A stretch of 57,897 bases of DNA from an uncultured Clostridia bacterium (GTDB taxonomy: Bacteria; Bacillota; Clostridia; Christensenellales; Borkfalkiaceae): assembly GCA_934271245.1 (NCBI GenBank), contig CAKQQY010000009.1:1-57897 (forward strand), read 5' to 3'. Numbering within the stretch: position 1 is the first letter of the stretch; each line of letters opens with the position of its first letter. Position numbers and translations under genes: made by a program. Below are positions 34,701 through 42,716 of this stretch, piece after piece. The notes beneath the pieces are model-generated. The model was not told where the DNA came from and ran no database searches. It saw only the letters and a list, made by a program, of their open reading frames with translations.

Positions 34701-36063
34701 AGACGAAGCGATGAACTATAAAAGTCAGGACTTAGGACTTCGCGAAGGAACTTACGTCGTAGGTAAAACGGGCGTGTATTTTGCCGATAAAGACGGCAAC
34801 TTGCTTTTCCAGAGCGGAGATTACGATATTTCTTCGGTAAAGAGCGACGCCGAAATTCTTGAAAAAATTTACCACTCGCAACTCGTAAACGAAGGCGGCG
34901 AGATAATCTGGAACCAGAAAGACAGAACTTTTGAAATCAACACCGAATCCACGCAAGGCGCGGTAGGGTATATCGGCGGACGCAAAATTTTATTAAACGA
35001 CGTAAATATTTTCGCCGAAACGGCTTACGCGCAAGTAACGGTAAGCGCGCTCGGCGCGAAAGTTCACGACGTAAACCCGACGATTGCAAGCGCTGACACT
35101 CTTCTTATAACCGCGGTAGGGCAATCGAGAAACTCGGGCGCGGGAATATCTTCCGACGGAACGACGATAACTTCGCTCGGCACGTCGCCCATACTCGTTC
35201 AGCCTATCGTCGGCAAAGTGGTGCTAAAAACTTACGACGACTTCGAAGTGTATATCTTAAACAGTTCGGGCGTGCGCGTAACCGATAGAAAAGCGACGGT
35301 GGAAAAAGACGAAAACGGTTACACCGTGATTACTCTTAAAAAAGAAGATAAAACTACCTATTACGAAATAGTCAGAACGGAAGTTTCCGACGAAAAACCG
35401 ACTTTCGGCAGTTATCGCGATATAGGCGGCGAATACGAAAACGCTATCGAAAAAGTTAAAGATATTATGCCCGGCAAAACGGAAACCTTGTTTATGACGG
35501 AAGAAGTTACCGAAAACGGCGACTTTATCGGTTCTGTCGTAAAGGCTTCGGGGCTTAGCGGCGGTAACAGAGCGTATGCCGACGCTAATTCCTCTCACTG
35601 GGCGTACGAACAGTTCAAAACCGCAAGAGAATTCGGACTCGTTGACGGCATGCAGATAAAAGCGTACGACGAACTGACTTATAAAGCGGCGTTCTTCGCT
35701 TTGTACGGCGCGGTAAAAGGTAAAGGCATAAAGGTAAACGAAAACCCGTCTCTTCTTAACGGGGTCGACGTTTCCGAATGGAACGACGATTATAAGACGA
35801 TTCTCGCCGCGCTCGTTTCGGTTAAACTCATAGATAAAGAAACGCTTAAAACTATTAAACCTACCGACACCGTTATAAGGGGCGAAGCAGCAGATTATAT
35901 CTATAAACTCACCACGGTTAAAGACGCGGGCGCGCAAGGCGGCTGTAACGGCTGCGGAAGCAGTATCGGTCAATCGACGGGGATAACTGTTATAGTTATA
36001 CTCGTTCAGGCGATTGCCGTAATCGGAATTATAAACCGTAACAGAAAGTTAAAAAGCAAATAA
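31768..36063 (+). CDS. Giant secreted GH5-like glycoside hydrolase with SLH-like repeats and C-terminal anchor
   Basis: About 1431 residues. ATG 31768 has AAGGAG upstream and starts a signal peptide (residues 1-36). Next come about 450 residues of beta-rich, carbohydrate-binding-like sequence with two possible modules. A TIM-barrel-like domain starts near 510 (FADGTKANFWGVNINAY), with a candidate acid/base Glu in LEITNESN near 685 and candidate nucleophile in YIVTESLI near 890, the Asn-Glu and Thr-Glu patterns of clan GH-A. Two SLH-like repeats follow (SHWAYEQFKTAREFGL near 1275). The end is GCNGCGSS near 1391-1398, one membrane helix and RNRKLKSK, a sorting-signal layout. It should be surface-bound and act on a polymer; the substrate is unknown. 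Confidence 0.8.
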   Translation: MTKKSRNIFIAVLSFMFAVCGSLSAYSISVSALNAPVKEEAKTLLTVYEEGLGEGMNLVWGGTNTNLSYVDSSDKQNTGSQIAVDCTKNDNTEFYIDFGKEYDIYSGKGFLQDIPDDFYKKTAIEFFIKLNAVPASFFNIYLFQSRGPEYASAPANQRYIRSNVQLKTYVDTTVIGEWQFVQVPLTAFSSVGEYVNEKNVKVTNAQVDLTKVCAIGFAHMLSDKTTTTNPTVQYDDMKFVYANMDDENLGVTVVTAKEYETRKKSATFTPIDIRSLATTGYYGGSGVGWTNQGSDNELTGFNLTGEQEFLGVPFDMIVQEENQNKSVIGLRSSKATVSKQFVESVVIPINLKIDGLYIIHNAAWASTTKNVALYTWRYADGSSETVTISMEKQIYEWWGLGESPVNPIIWKGNTPEASSFGLAISLNMFAFVNPEPEKEVKELKCEILSDEAACMISGITAADFGGKGMFVAERENPYTPDTDDWYAYTLADLEAMIGTPLDVSYLLDKKDHGKVKAQGDDFVFADGTKANFWGVNINAYSVFQSKKKIDTLVNSIAAGGYNLIRILDWDSSFYYPNIFGYNGNSKDVAAEQLDQFNYLWAKCKEKGIYLDFVMLGGRFASKDVVDEKLTDEEVADISQGFKMEIYIDERLQESTKTLLKQVMGTVNPYTGTRFADDRALAILEITNESNLLTLYDDSVNYQFRSEKYRLMVQRKYAEFLTKKYNPDGTLTVAETENAIKAAWKQTGKTGFDSRTESLANATIRIDGDYLKDKYSAQRCADGFEFFYSLMEKFYSDIYEWAKKPVAEGGLGVECPIAGGTNFAGDDRADLFLNAHYDYIARHTYQSHPTTGTEYQVGTAVPNGGSTIGSVGDNTFANASFRKVMGLPYIVTESLIAEPNIHSVEFNLIAAAIYSYQGWSLTAFTYMNKDLDNRTNQITNSFIIMDHPGRFSTVTSASLLYQRAEIAKAEVGYYRVITVDEAMNYKSQDLGLREGTYVVGKTGVYFADKDGNLLFQSGDYDISSVKSDAEILEKIYHSQLVNEGGEIIWNQKDRTFEINTESTQGAVGYIGGRKILLNDVNIFAETAYAQVTVSALGAKVHDVNPTIASADTLLITAVGQSRNSGAGISSDGTTITSLGTSPILVQPIVGKVVLKTYDDFEVYILNSSGVRVTDRKATVEKDENGYTVITLKKEDKTTYYEIVRTEVSDEKPTFGSYRDIGGEYENAIEKVKDIMPGKTETLFMTEEVTENGDFIGSVVKASGLSGGNRAYADANSSHWAYEQFKTAREFGLVDGMQIKAYDELTYKAAFFALYGAVKGKGIKVNENPSLLNGVDVSEWNDDYKTILAALVSVKLIDKETLKTIKPTDTVIRGEAADYIYKLTTVKDAGAQGGCNGCGSSIGQSTGITVIVILVQAIAVIGIINRNRKLKSK

Positions 36064-36088
36064 AAATAATCTTCGAAAGGGGGATAAT

Positions 36089-37702
36089 ATGAGAAAAAGG
36101 AAATTTTTATTGACGTTGCTGACGGTAATGATGGTAGTATCTTTTGCCGTGCCGACGTTTTCGGTACTTGCCGAAACTACGAACACGACCGACAAAACGC
36201 TTACCGTGGAAATTTTCAACGGCGATATAAACGCGGTGACTCTCGGCGGCGGAGCAACGGCAGGTACCGACGACGGGGTAGCCGTAGTTTCTATGACGGA
36301 TACAACCGCGTGGCCGGGCGGACAGATTCTTTTTAAGGAACCCAAAGATTTATCCGCAGCGAAAAGCGGACAGTTGTGTATCGAATACAAAAATGCCGAC
36401 AGTTTAACCTGGCACTGGACAACCGTGGGCGTTGCGCTTAAGGAATCCTGGGGACCGAGTACCGCCTCATTAAACGGTAACGGCGCGGATTTGGGCGTTC
36501 AGGCAGCATACGGCGTTAAAAAATTCGATTTATCCGTTTTAAAAGACGCGGAACTTGCTAAGTTTTACGGGTTAACCATAACAACGAGTGGAAATCAGAC
36601 GGGCGCTAATTTTACCGTAAAGAGAGCTTGGGTGGAATATCCTAACCCCGACTATGTCGAAGAACCGACAACCGAAGGCGTTTATAAACTCGTAACCGAA
36701 CCCGTTACTTCCGCGCAGGATTCTACTTATCAATTCGCGGTAACTGTATCTTCTTCTTATACCGTCAAAAGCGGTGACAAAATAAAAGCGACTTATACGT
36801 TGCAACCCTTTACTACGTCGGGGAAGTCTATCGACGTTTCTATCGGCGGCGTTGCCGTGGATAAGGGTATCTGGGCTACTACCCAGACGGGTACTTGGGA
36901 ATATACTTTCGATAAAGAATTTTCGGGAGATATAAGATTCGGCGTCTGGAATACGAGTTTCACTATAGATTATCTGGAACTTACCATATATTCAAGCGGA
37001 ACGGAAACCAAAAAGGTTAATTTCTACGACGAAAGCGGCAACGTTATAACCGACCTTTCTTCCGTAGAATACGACAAGGCCGCAGAAAACGTTCTTCCAG
37101 AATATTCGGTAGAGGGTAAAATATTTATCGGTTGGAAGATAGGCGAAGGGCTTTATCCCGCAGGCGGCAAATTCGACGCCGGAACCACCGATTCCGTAAC
37201 GGCGGTCGCTATTGCGTTTGAAACTTTAAGCGGCGCGTATTTCAGAATAGGCGAAAATGCGGAATATTCGGGAATTCGTTTCCACACTTCGTTTAACGCG
37301 GCTGACTACGAAAAAATGAAATCTTTCGTTACCGAATACGGCACTCTTATTCTTCCCGAAGACACGTTGAACGGAAAAGAAATCACGCTCGAAAACTTCG
37401 TTGCGGACGAAACCGTGTTGAAAGTTAAAAGCACTTCTTCTTCCGTCGATAACGGAACTACGACTTTCCGCGGCGCGATTTTTAGCGTAAAGGAAGCAAA
37501 CTATAATAGAACGTTCGCGGGGCGCGGTTATTTAACCGTTAAGTATTCCGACGAAACGTCAAAGAATTTCTATTCCGAAACGATTGCGAAAAATTCCGTT
37601 GCGAGCATGGCTAAATCGTTTATCGAAAACAACGCCGAAGACTTCGCTCTTTTAACCGAAGAACAAAAAGCCGTCGTAAACGCGTACGCCGCGGCGTATT
37701 AG
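36089..37702 (+). CDS. Secreted multidomain protein, paralogue A
   Basis: A 537-residue secreted protein starting 25 bases after the surface enzyme gene, with GAAAGGGGG before the ATG. Signal peptide residues 1-29 (ending FSVLAE). Residues 30-190 form a beta-rich, carbohydrate-binding-like domain closely similar to that of the protein encoded at 37904. Residues 195-310 are another beta domain; 312-370 look like a Listeria/Bacteroides-type repeat (GKIFIGWKIGEGLYPAGG); 375-537 contain the SGIRFHTSF and YGTLILPEDTL motifs of a domain I recall from other Clostridia surface proteins but cannot name. No C-terminal anchor is present, so it is either released or held non-covalently. Confidence 0.78.
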   Translation: MRKRKFLLTLLTVMMVVSFAVPTFSVLAETTNTTDKTLTVEIFNGDINAVTLGGGATAGTDDGVAVVSMTDTTAWPGGQILFKEPKDLSAAKSGQLCIEYKNADSLTWHWTTVGVALKESWGPSTASLNGNGADLGVQAAYGVKKFDLSVLKDAELAKFYGLTITTSGNQTGANFTVKRAWVEYPNPDYVEEPTTEGVYKLVTEPVTSAQDSTYQFAVTVSSSYTVKSGDKIKATYTLQPFTTSGKSIDVSIGGVAVDKGIWATTQTGTWEYTFDKEFSGDIRFGVWNTSFTIDYLELTIYSSGTETKKVNFYDESGNVITDLSSVEYDKAAENVLPEYSVEGKIFIGWKIGEGLYPAGGKFDAGTTDSVTAVAIAFETLSGAYFRIGENAEYSGIRFHTSFNAADYEKMKSFVTEYGTLILPEDTLNGKEITLENFVADETVLKVKSTSSSVDNGTTTFRGAIFSVKEANYNRTFAGRGYLTVKYSDETSKNFYSETIAKNSVASMAKSFIENNAEDFALLTEEQKAVVNAYAAAY

Positions 37703-37724
37703 GCGTAAAAAGGAGAAAAAATTT

Positions 37725-37847
37725 ATGAAAACATATTTAAAACCCGAATTGGTAAAGGTGGAAACTTCCGAAGACGTGATAGCCGCGTCATACGGAACGA
37801 CGACGGACGGAACTTTCGGCGTAGACTTCGGAAAGGACATATTTTAA
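37725..37847 (+). CDS. 40-residue peptide with KPELVKVE head (possible peptide precursor)
   Basis: A short gene with an excellent ribosome binding site (AAAAGGAG, 9 bases before ATG 37725) lying between the two paralogous secreted-protein genes. The product begins MKTYLKPELVKVETSEDVIA and ends with a Gly/Asp/Phe-rich half (ASYGTTTDGTFG, VDFGKDIF). There is no signal peptide, Cys, or membrane segment. The head with Lys-Pro-Glu, alternating hydrophobic residues, then Glu-Asp-Val-Ile resembles short peptides I recall in gut Clostridia genomes, some of which look like leader-core precursors. No maturation enzyme (radical SAM, YcaO, peptidase-transporter) is in this window, so the role is unknown. 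It keeps the local codon style. Confidence 0.7.
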   Translation: MKTYLKPELVKVETSEDVIAASYGTTTDGTFGVDFGKDIF

Positions 37848-37903
37848 CTTAAAAAATTTTACCGAAAGGCGAAAATTTATATATGATTATAAAGGAGAAC
37901 GAT

Positions 37904-40447
37904 ATGAGAAAAAGAAAATTTTTATTGACGATTCTGTCGATAATTATGGTTGTGGCTTTCGCGATGCCGATTTTTTCGGTGTTTGCGGAAGACCCCGTGA
38001 CGGTTCCGAAGACGTTAACCGTAGATTTGTTTAACGGCGATTCGGACAGCGTAACCCTCGGCGGCGGCGCGACAATCGCTACCGACAACGGAGTAACCGT
38101 CGTATCTATGACGGATACAACCGCGTGGCCGGGCGGACAGATTTTATTGAAAACCCCCAAAGATTTATCGATGACGAAAAACGGTTGGTTGTGTCTGGAA
38201 TATAAAAACAACGACGATTTGAAGTATCACTGGGCAACGGTCGGCGTGGCGCTGAATAAAGTAACCTGGACGAGTACCGCCGCGTTAAACGGCAACGGCG
38301 AAGATTTAGGCGCTCATTCGGCCTACACCGTAAAGAAATTCTCGCTGTCATCTCTTACCGACGAGCAGATGTCGGAATTTTACGGACTTACTTTAACGAC
38401 GAGTAAAGATCAGACGGGAGCAAACTTCCTTATTAAAAGACTTTGGGTAGAGTATCCCAACCCCGACGCGGAAACGGGCGACGGGGCAATCGCGCTTATC
38501 ACCGCCGACGAACTTTCTTTGGCAACTAAAGCGGGGAACTGCAACGTTACGGTTTCCGGCGAAGAAATCACGATGACGCCGAAAGACGGCGCGGGCAAAG
38601 ACGCTTTCGGTAAATTCACCGCAAGGCTTGTAAAATTAAGCAAAAAGAGATTGACCAAAGCCCTTTATAACGAAGGCGTTATCACTTTCGATTATAAAAC
38701 TTCCGACGCCGGGGCTATGGATTTGCGTTTGTTTAACGACGGAAACGGCGTTGCTTACGGCGAATATAACTTTATCGTTATACCCGTAGAAATTACCGCC
38801 GACGGCGAATGGCATACCGCTACCGTAAATCTCGTCGATATTCTCGGAAAAGAAGTAAACAGCACCTGGGGAAGCACGGTTGACGGCGCTATCTATAACA
38901 CCGACGCTCTTTCCGGCGTAGGCTTCGGTTTCGACAGCGGCTCGGTTACCGTTAAAAACGTAAAAGCAAACTACGAAAACAAAGACCGTACCGTTACGGG
39001 TATAGAAGTCGGCGGCGAGTTAAAAACGGAATATAAGGCTGGCGAGACGTTCGACGCTACCGGCGCAACCGTTAAAATCGTGTTCAGCGACGGATTCAAA
39101 CTCGACTGCTACGGTTATACTTACGATAACTCGGCTTTGACTATGGAAACCGAAAAGGTAACTTTCAGTTGGGTATATAACGGAACTACCTACACTTACG
39201 ACGTGGCGGTTACGGTAACGCTCGAATACACTTCGATAAAGATTACCGAAAACCCCGCCAAAACCGCTTATAAGGCAGGCGAAAGATTCGTTGCCGACGG
39301 AATGAAAGTCGTGGGCGTTAAAGAAGACGAAACGGAAGTCGAACTTACCGATTATACTTATTATCAGGGTATGCTCGAAGAAGGTATGACTTCGGTTACG
39401 GTAGAATATAAAGGACTTAAAACCGCCGCGGCGATAACCGTTACGGGTTTCGAATACAGTCTTTCCTTAACCGAAAGAATGTTCGCGGCAAACGGTAATC
39501 CCACTTACGGCTGGACGGCGCAGGTAGGCTCTAAAGAATTCGTTTCTCAGGAAAAATACGACGCAGCCGACGAAGCGCAGAAAGCGAAAATGATAGTTAC
39601 GCCGAAAGACGACGTAAAAGGGTATTACGTATCCGCGGAATTTACGAGTTTCGGTTATCCGACGAGAGCGTACGAATACGGCATTGCCGATTTTAGTCTA
39701 GGCGAACTTTACGCCGAACCCGATTACAACGGCACGGTTGCCGTAACTTACAGAACCACGGGCGTGTTCACCGACCTTAACTTCGGTCTGGTAAACCTTT
39801 ACGTTTCCGAAGGCTATAATATCGGCTACCACTGCGTGAATATCTCTTCTTATATAGTATCCGACGGCGAATGGCACACCTTATACTTCGACATAGGTCT
39901 TGCGAGCGGAAATACCGACGGCGCAGGCTGGGGAACGCTCGACAAAGAACTCGACTTAAACAAAATCGCAGGCTTTGCAATCAAGTCGTCCGCGACCGCT
40001 AACTTCGATATAGCCGACGTTTCGGTTAAATGGGACGGCGACGAAAACGCCGCGAAAGCAGTGGATACCACCGCTCCCGAATACGAATATTCGGGCGAAA
40101 TGACCATCAACGCGAAAGAAGGCGACGCGGCGCCCACCTTCGAGAACGAAAAGCCTTACGATAAAAACGACGGTTACGTAAACTTAATCGTTCAATGGTC
40201 GGATAACGCCGTTACCGACGGCAAACTTAACGCGGGTACGCATACCGTCAGATTGTACGCGGTAGACGCGGCGGGCAACAGTACCGAACCTTACGTAATT
40301 ACCGTCGTCGTCGAACAGAACACTCCTTCGACACCTCCGAAATCCGAAAAAGGTTGCGGCGGCGTTATAGGCGGAAGCGCGGCTACGTTATTTATCGGAA
40401 CTATCGCCTTGGCGTATACCCTTATAAAGAAAAAACGCGAAAACTAA
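37904..40447 (+). CDS. Secreted multidomain protein, paralogue B, with C-terminal anchor
   Basis: About 847 residues. ATG 37904 is chosen over 37883 because AAAGGAG lies 6 bases before it and the sequence then matches paralogue A from its first residue (MRKRKFLLT). Signal peptide 1-29. Domain 1 (30-190) is the shared carbohydrate-binding-like domain; about 195-370 is a second beta module; 370-520 contain two bacterial Ig-like group-3 repeats (EYKAGETFDATGATVK, AYKAGERFVADGMKVV). About 525-720 is another beta module and 725-805 an Ig/cadherin-like tail. The C-terminus is EKGCGGVIGG, a membrane helix and KKKREN, like the giant enzyme's end. Likely a surface glycan-binding protein. Confidence 0.8.
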   Translation: MRKRKFLLTILSIIMVVAFAMPIFSVFAEDPVTVPKTLTVDLFNGDSDSVTLGGGATIATDNGVTVVSMTDTTAWPGGQILLKTPKDLSMTKNGWLCLEYKNNDDLKYHWATVGVALNKVTWTSTAALNGNGEDLGAHSAYTVKKFSLSSLTDEQMSEFYGLTLTTSKDQTGANFLIKRLWVEYPNPDAETGDGAIALITADELSLATKAGNCNVTVSGEEITMTPKDGAGKDAFGKFTARLVKLSKKRLTKALYNEGVITFDYKTSDAGAMDLRLFNDGNGVAYGEYNFIVIPVEITADGEWHTATVNLVDILGKEVNSTWGSTVDGAIYNTDALSGVGFGFDSGSVTVKNVKANYENKDRTVTGIEVGGELKTEYKAGETFDATGATVKIVFSDGFKLDCYGYTYDNSALTMETEKVTFSWVYNGTTYTYDVAVTVTLEYTSIKITENPAKTAYKAGERFVADGMKVVGVKEDETEVELTDYTYYQGMLEEGMTSVTVEYKGLKTAAAITVTGFEYSLSLTERMFAANGNPTYGWTAQVGSKEFVSQEKYDAADEAQKAKMIVTPKDDVKGYYVSAEFTSFGYPTRAYEYGIADFSLGELYAEPDYNGTVAVTYRTTGVFTDLNFGLVNLYVSEGYNIGYHCVNISSYIVSDGEWHTLYFDIGLASGNTDGAGWGTLDKELDLNKIAGFAIKSSATANFDIADVSVKWDGDENAAKAVDTTAPEYEYSGEMTINAKEGDAAPTFENEKPYDKNDGYVNLIVQWSDNAVTDGKLNAGTHTVRLYAVDAAGNSTEPYVITVVVEQNTPSTPPKSEKGCGGVIGGSAATLFIGTIALAYTLIKKKREN

Positions 40448-40462
40448 ATCAGTATAAAAATC

Positions 40463-40496
40463 GTTACCCCGCAAAGCGATTACGCTTCGCGGGGTA
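40463..40496. terminator. Hairpin after paralogue B
   Basis: A 15-base-pair stem with one mismatch (40463-40477 with 40482-40496) and a 4-base loop just after the surface-protein operon. The T-run is poor on the plus strand, so it may work with the next hairpin. Confidence 0.6.
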
Positions 40497-40507
40497 AATA
40501 AGAAAGA

Positions 40508-40542
40508 AGCGGCTGCCGAAATTTTCGGCAGCCGCTGTTTTC
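40508..40542. terminator. Bidirectional terminator between surface operon and GH36
   Basis: A 13-base-pair perfect stem (40508-40520 with 40524-40536) followed by GTTTTCTT on the plus strand; convergent genes end on both sides. Confidence 0.78.
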
Positions 40543-40548
40543 TTAAAA

Positions 40549-40629
40549 AACTTAATTTTTTACGGATTCTGTTAAAAACGTTACTGAAAAACTTATTCTT
40601 TTACGAATTCTATTAAAAAGGTTCTGAAA
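40549..40629. repeat. Diverged tandem duplication across the GH36 stop codon
   Basis: Two adjacent 40-41 base copies (40549-40589 and 40590-40629) match at about 35 of 41 positions with one gap. The inner copy encodes the last residues of the GH36 enzyme and its stop; the outer copy lies in the 3' untranslated region. Confidence 0.7.
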
Positions 40630-42716
40630 TCGGGGTCGGGGCAGACTTCGAAAGAAAGTCTGTGTTTTTCTAACGGAACGCCGTAAAGCAAAAGTTCTCC
40701 GTCGGCGGTAAATTCGTCGAAAACGGTATAATCGCTTTTATAAACGGTAACTTTGTAACGTTCGGCAGGATTAAACCCCTTAAAGGCGATTTTTCTGTTA
40801 GAAACGGCGTTTTCGCGAGCGGGCATTATAACGGTTGCAAGAGCCTTGTCTTTACGGGGAGAAATAACTTCGAATCCGCAGACGCCGTCAAGACTTCCGA
40901 TATTGTAAAAATCGCCGTATAAAATCGTGTCGCGCCGCTTTTTGTAAAAGTCGGAAAGAGCCGCCGCCCGTTTAATTTCTTCTTCGGTATAATGCGAACA
41001 GTCGAGTTCGTATCCGAAGTTAAACAGGCACGAAACGTTGAATCTGTTTTCTAAAGAATAGGTTTTATAGGTAAACCAGTGGGGCGTGGCGGAAATATGC
41101 GCCGTCATAGCCGATTGCGGATAACATATAGAAGTGTTCGTCTGAATACAGGTACGAACTTTCGAATCGGTGTTGTCGCTCGTCCATATCTGCGGAAAGA
41201 AACACAAAATACCGAGATCGAATCTCGCTCCGCCCGCGGCGCACCCTTCGAATAAAATATCGGGGTGGTTTTCGGTAAGCGTTTTCATTATATCGTATAA
41301 CGCGACCACGTATCTGTAACCGTATTCGCCTATAAAGGCGTTTTTGGTGTAACAGTCGGTCATTACGCGGTTAAAGTCCCATTTTATATAAGAAGGCTTA
41401 ACGAGAGATATAACCCTTTCCACGCTCTTCAGAACGTAATTTTTAACTTCGTCGTTTACAAGGTCGAGCATTAACTGGTTCCGGAAAAGGAAAGGGGTTT
41501 TATCGGGTATCGCCATAGCGAAATCGGGACGGGAACGGAAAAGGTCGCTGTCGGGCGAAATCATCTCGGGTTCTACCCAGATACCGAAATCAAGACCTAA
41601 ATCGCGTATATCGTCGGCAAGTTTGCCTATGCCGCCCGTTTTTTCTTCGTTGTCGACCCAGTCGCCGAGAGAAGAAGTATCGTCGTTGCGTTTTCCGAAC
41701 CAACCGTCGTCCAAAACGAAGAGTTCCGCGCCGATTTTTTTGCCGTTTCTCGCGATGTCGAGTATTTTATCTCTCGTGAAATTAAACTGCGTGCCTTCCC
41801 AATTGTTGATTACTATCGGGCGTTTTTTGTTTTGCCAGTGTTTGGGAATTATATGTTTGGTTATAAAGGAATGAAGACTAAGCGTCAACTCGTCTTGGTT
41901 TACGGCGTAAACCATAACGGCTTCGGGCGCGTAGAAAGTTTCTTCGGGGTTAAGTTTGTATTCGAACGCCGTATCGTTTACGCCCGTTATGATTCTCGTT
42001 CTGTTGCAGGCGTCCGTTTCGTAAGAAGTTTTATGGCTTCCCGAATACACGAGATTGAATCCGTATACGCCCTTGTCGTTTTTTATGAGCGAAAAGGGGT
42101 TGTGCTGAGATGACGAAACGCCGGCAAGCGACTGGTTTATAAATACCCCCGAAGATAAAGGCGTGTCGTGACGGTATCTTTCGCCGCCCCAGAACCCGTC
42201 GAAGGTGCTTGCCGTAAATCCGCTTTCGGAAATATCAAGTTGAAGGGAAGCGAATTTTTTAATGGTAACCGTTTTTTCGTTCAGGTTTTTAAGCGAAGAA
42301 CGCACGGTAATAACGTCGCTGTCGCGATAAACGGAATAACTAACGGTTAAAAGCAACTTTTCGTGTTTGTCTTCGAATTCGAAAGTGAGCGTTTTTTCCG
42401 CGCCGAACGAAGACGGCAGGCAGGGTATAGCCTTTTTGCCTTTCATAAGCGTGGCGCTCTTAAAAACGAAATCGTTTGCGAACGAATTGTCGGGGTTAAA
42501 CAAAAGAATGGATTTGTCGCGGTGGTCGTAGTCGCCGTAACAGGAAAAAAGTTTGTTCCTTAAATCGGTGCTTATGTTGTCTTCTTTAAGAAAATATGTT
42601 TCGGGCGAAATCTCGCCGATTTTTTTGCCGTAATATAAATAATAAACGTTTTGCCCGTCGCCCGTAAAAACGAGCGAAGTTTTATGACTGTCGAGTCTGT
42701 AAAGTTTCATGCCCAT
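40593..42716 (-). CDS. Alpha-galactosidase, GH36
   Basis: A 707-residue cytoplasmic enzyme that removes terminal alpha-galactose, for example from raffinose-type or galactomannan oligosaccharides. Catalytic residues are visible: nucleophile Asp in YIKWDFNR near residue 442 and acid/base Asp in WTSDNTDSK near 513; substrate-binding motifs DDGWFGKRNDD and LDLVNDEV agree. Length matches the typical 700-740. The start overlaps the GH94 stop (TGATG) with GGAGGT 10 bases upstream, so the two enzymes are made from one message. There is no signal peptide; the substrate must be imported. The 3' end shows a small tandem duplication. Confidence 0.94.
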   Translation of the reverse strand: MGMKLYRLDSHKTSLVFTGDGQNVYYLYYGKKIGEISPETYFLKEDNISTDLRNKLFSCYGDYDHRDKSILLFNPDNSFANDFVFKSATLMKGKKAIPCLPSSFGAEKTLTFEFEDKHEKLLLTVSYSVYRDSDVITVRSSLKNLNEKTVTIKKFASLQLDISESGFTASTFDGFWGGERYRHDTPLSSGVFINQSLAGVSSSQHNPFSLIKNDKGVYGFNLVYSGSHKTSYETDACNRTRIITGVNDTAFEYKLNPEETFYAPEAVMVYAVNQDELTLSLHSFITKHIIPKHWQNKKRPIVINNWEGTQFNFTRDKILDIARNGKKIGAELFVLDDGWFGKRNDDTSSLGDWVDNEEKTGGIGKLADDIRDLGLDFGIWVEPEMISPDSDLFRSRPDFAMAIPDKTPFLFRNQLMLDLVNDEVKNYVLKSVERVISLVKPSYIKWDFNRVMTDCYTKNAFIGEYGYRYVVALYDIMKTLTENHPDILFEGCAAGGARFDLGILCFFPQIWTSDNTDSKVRTCIQTNTSICYPQSAMTAHISATPHWFTYKTYSLENRFNVSCLFNFGYELDCSHYTEEEIKRAAALSDFYKKRRDTILYGDFYNIGSLDGVCGFEVISPRKDKALATVIMPARENAVSNRKIAFKGFNPAERYKVTVYKSDYTVFDEFTADGELLLYGVPLEKHRLSFEVCPDPDFRTFLIEFVKE

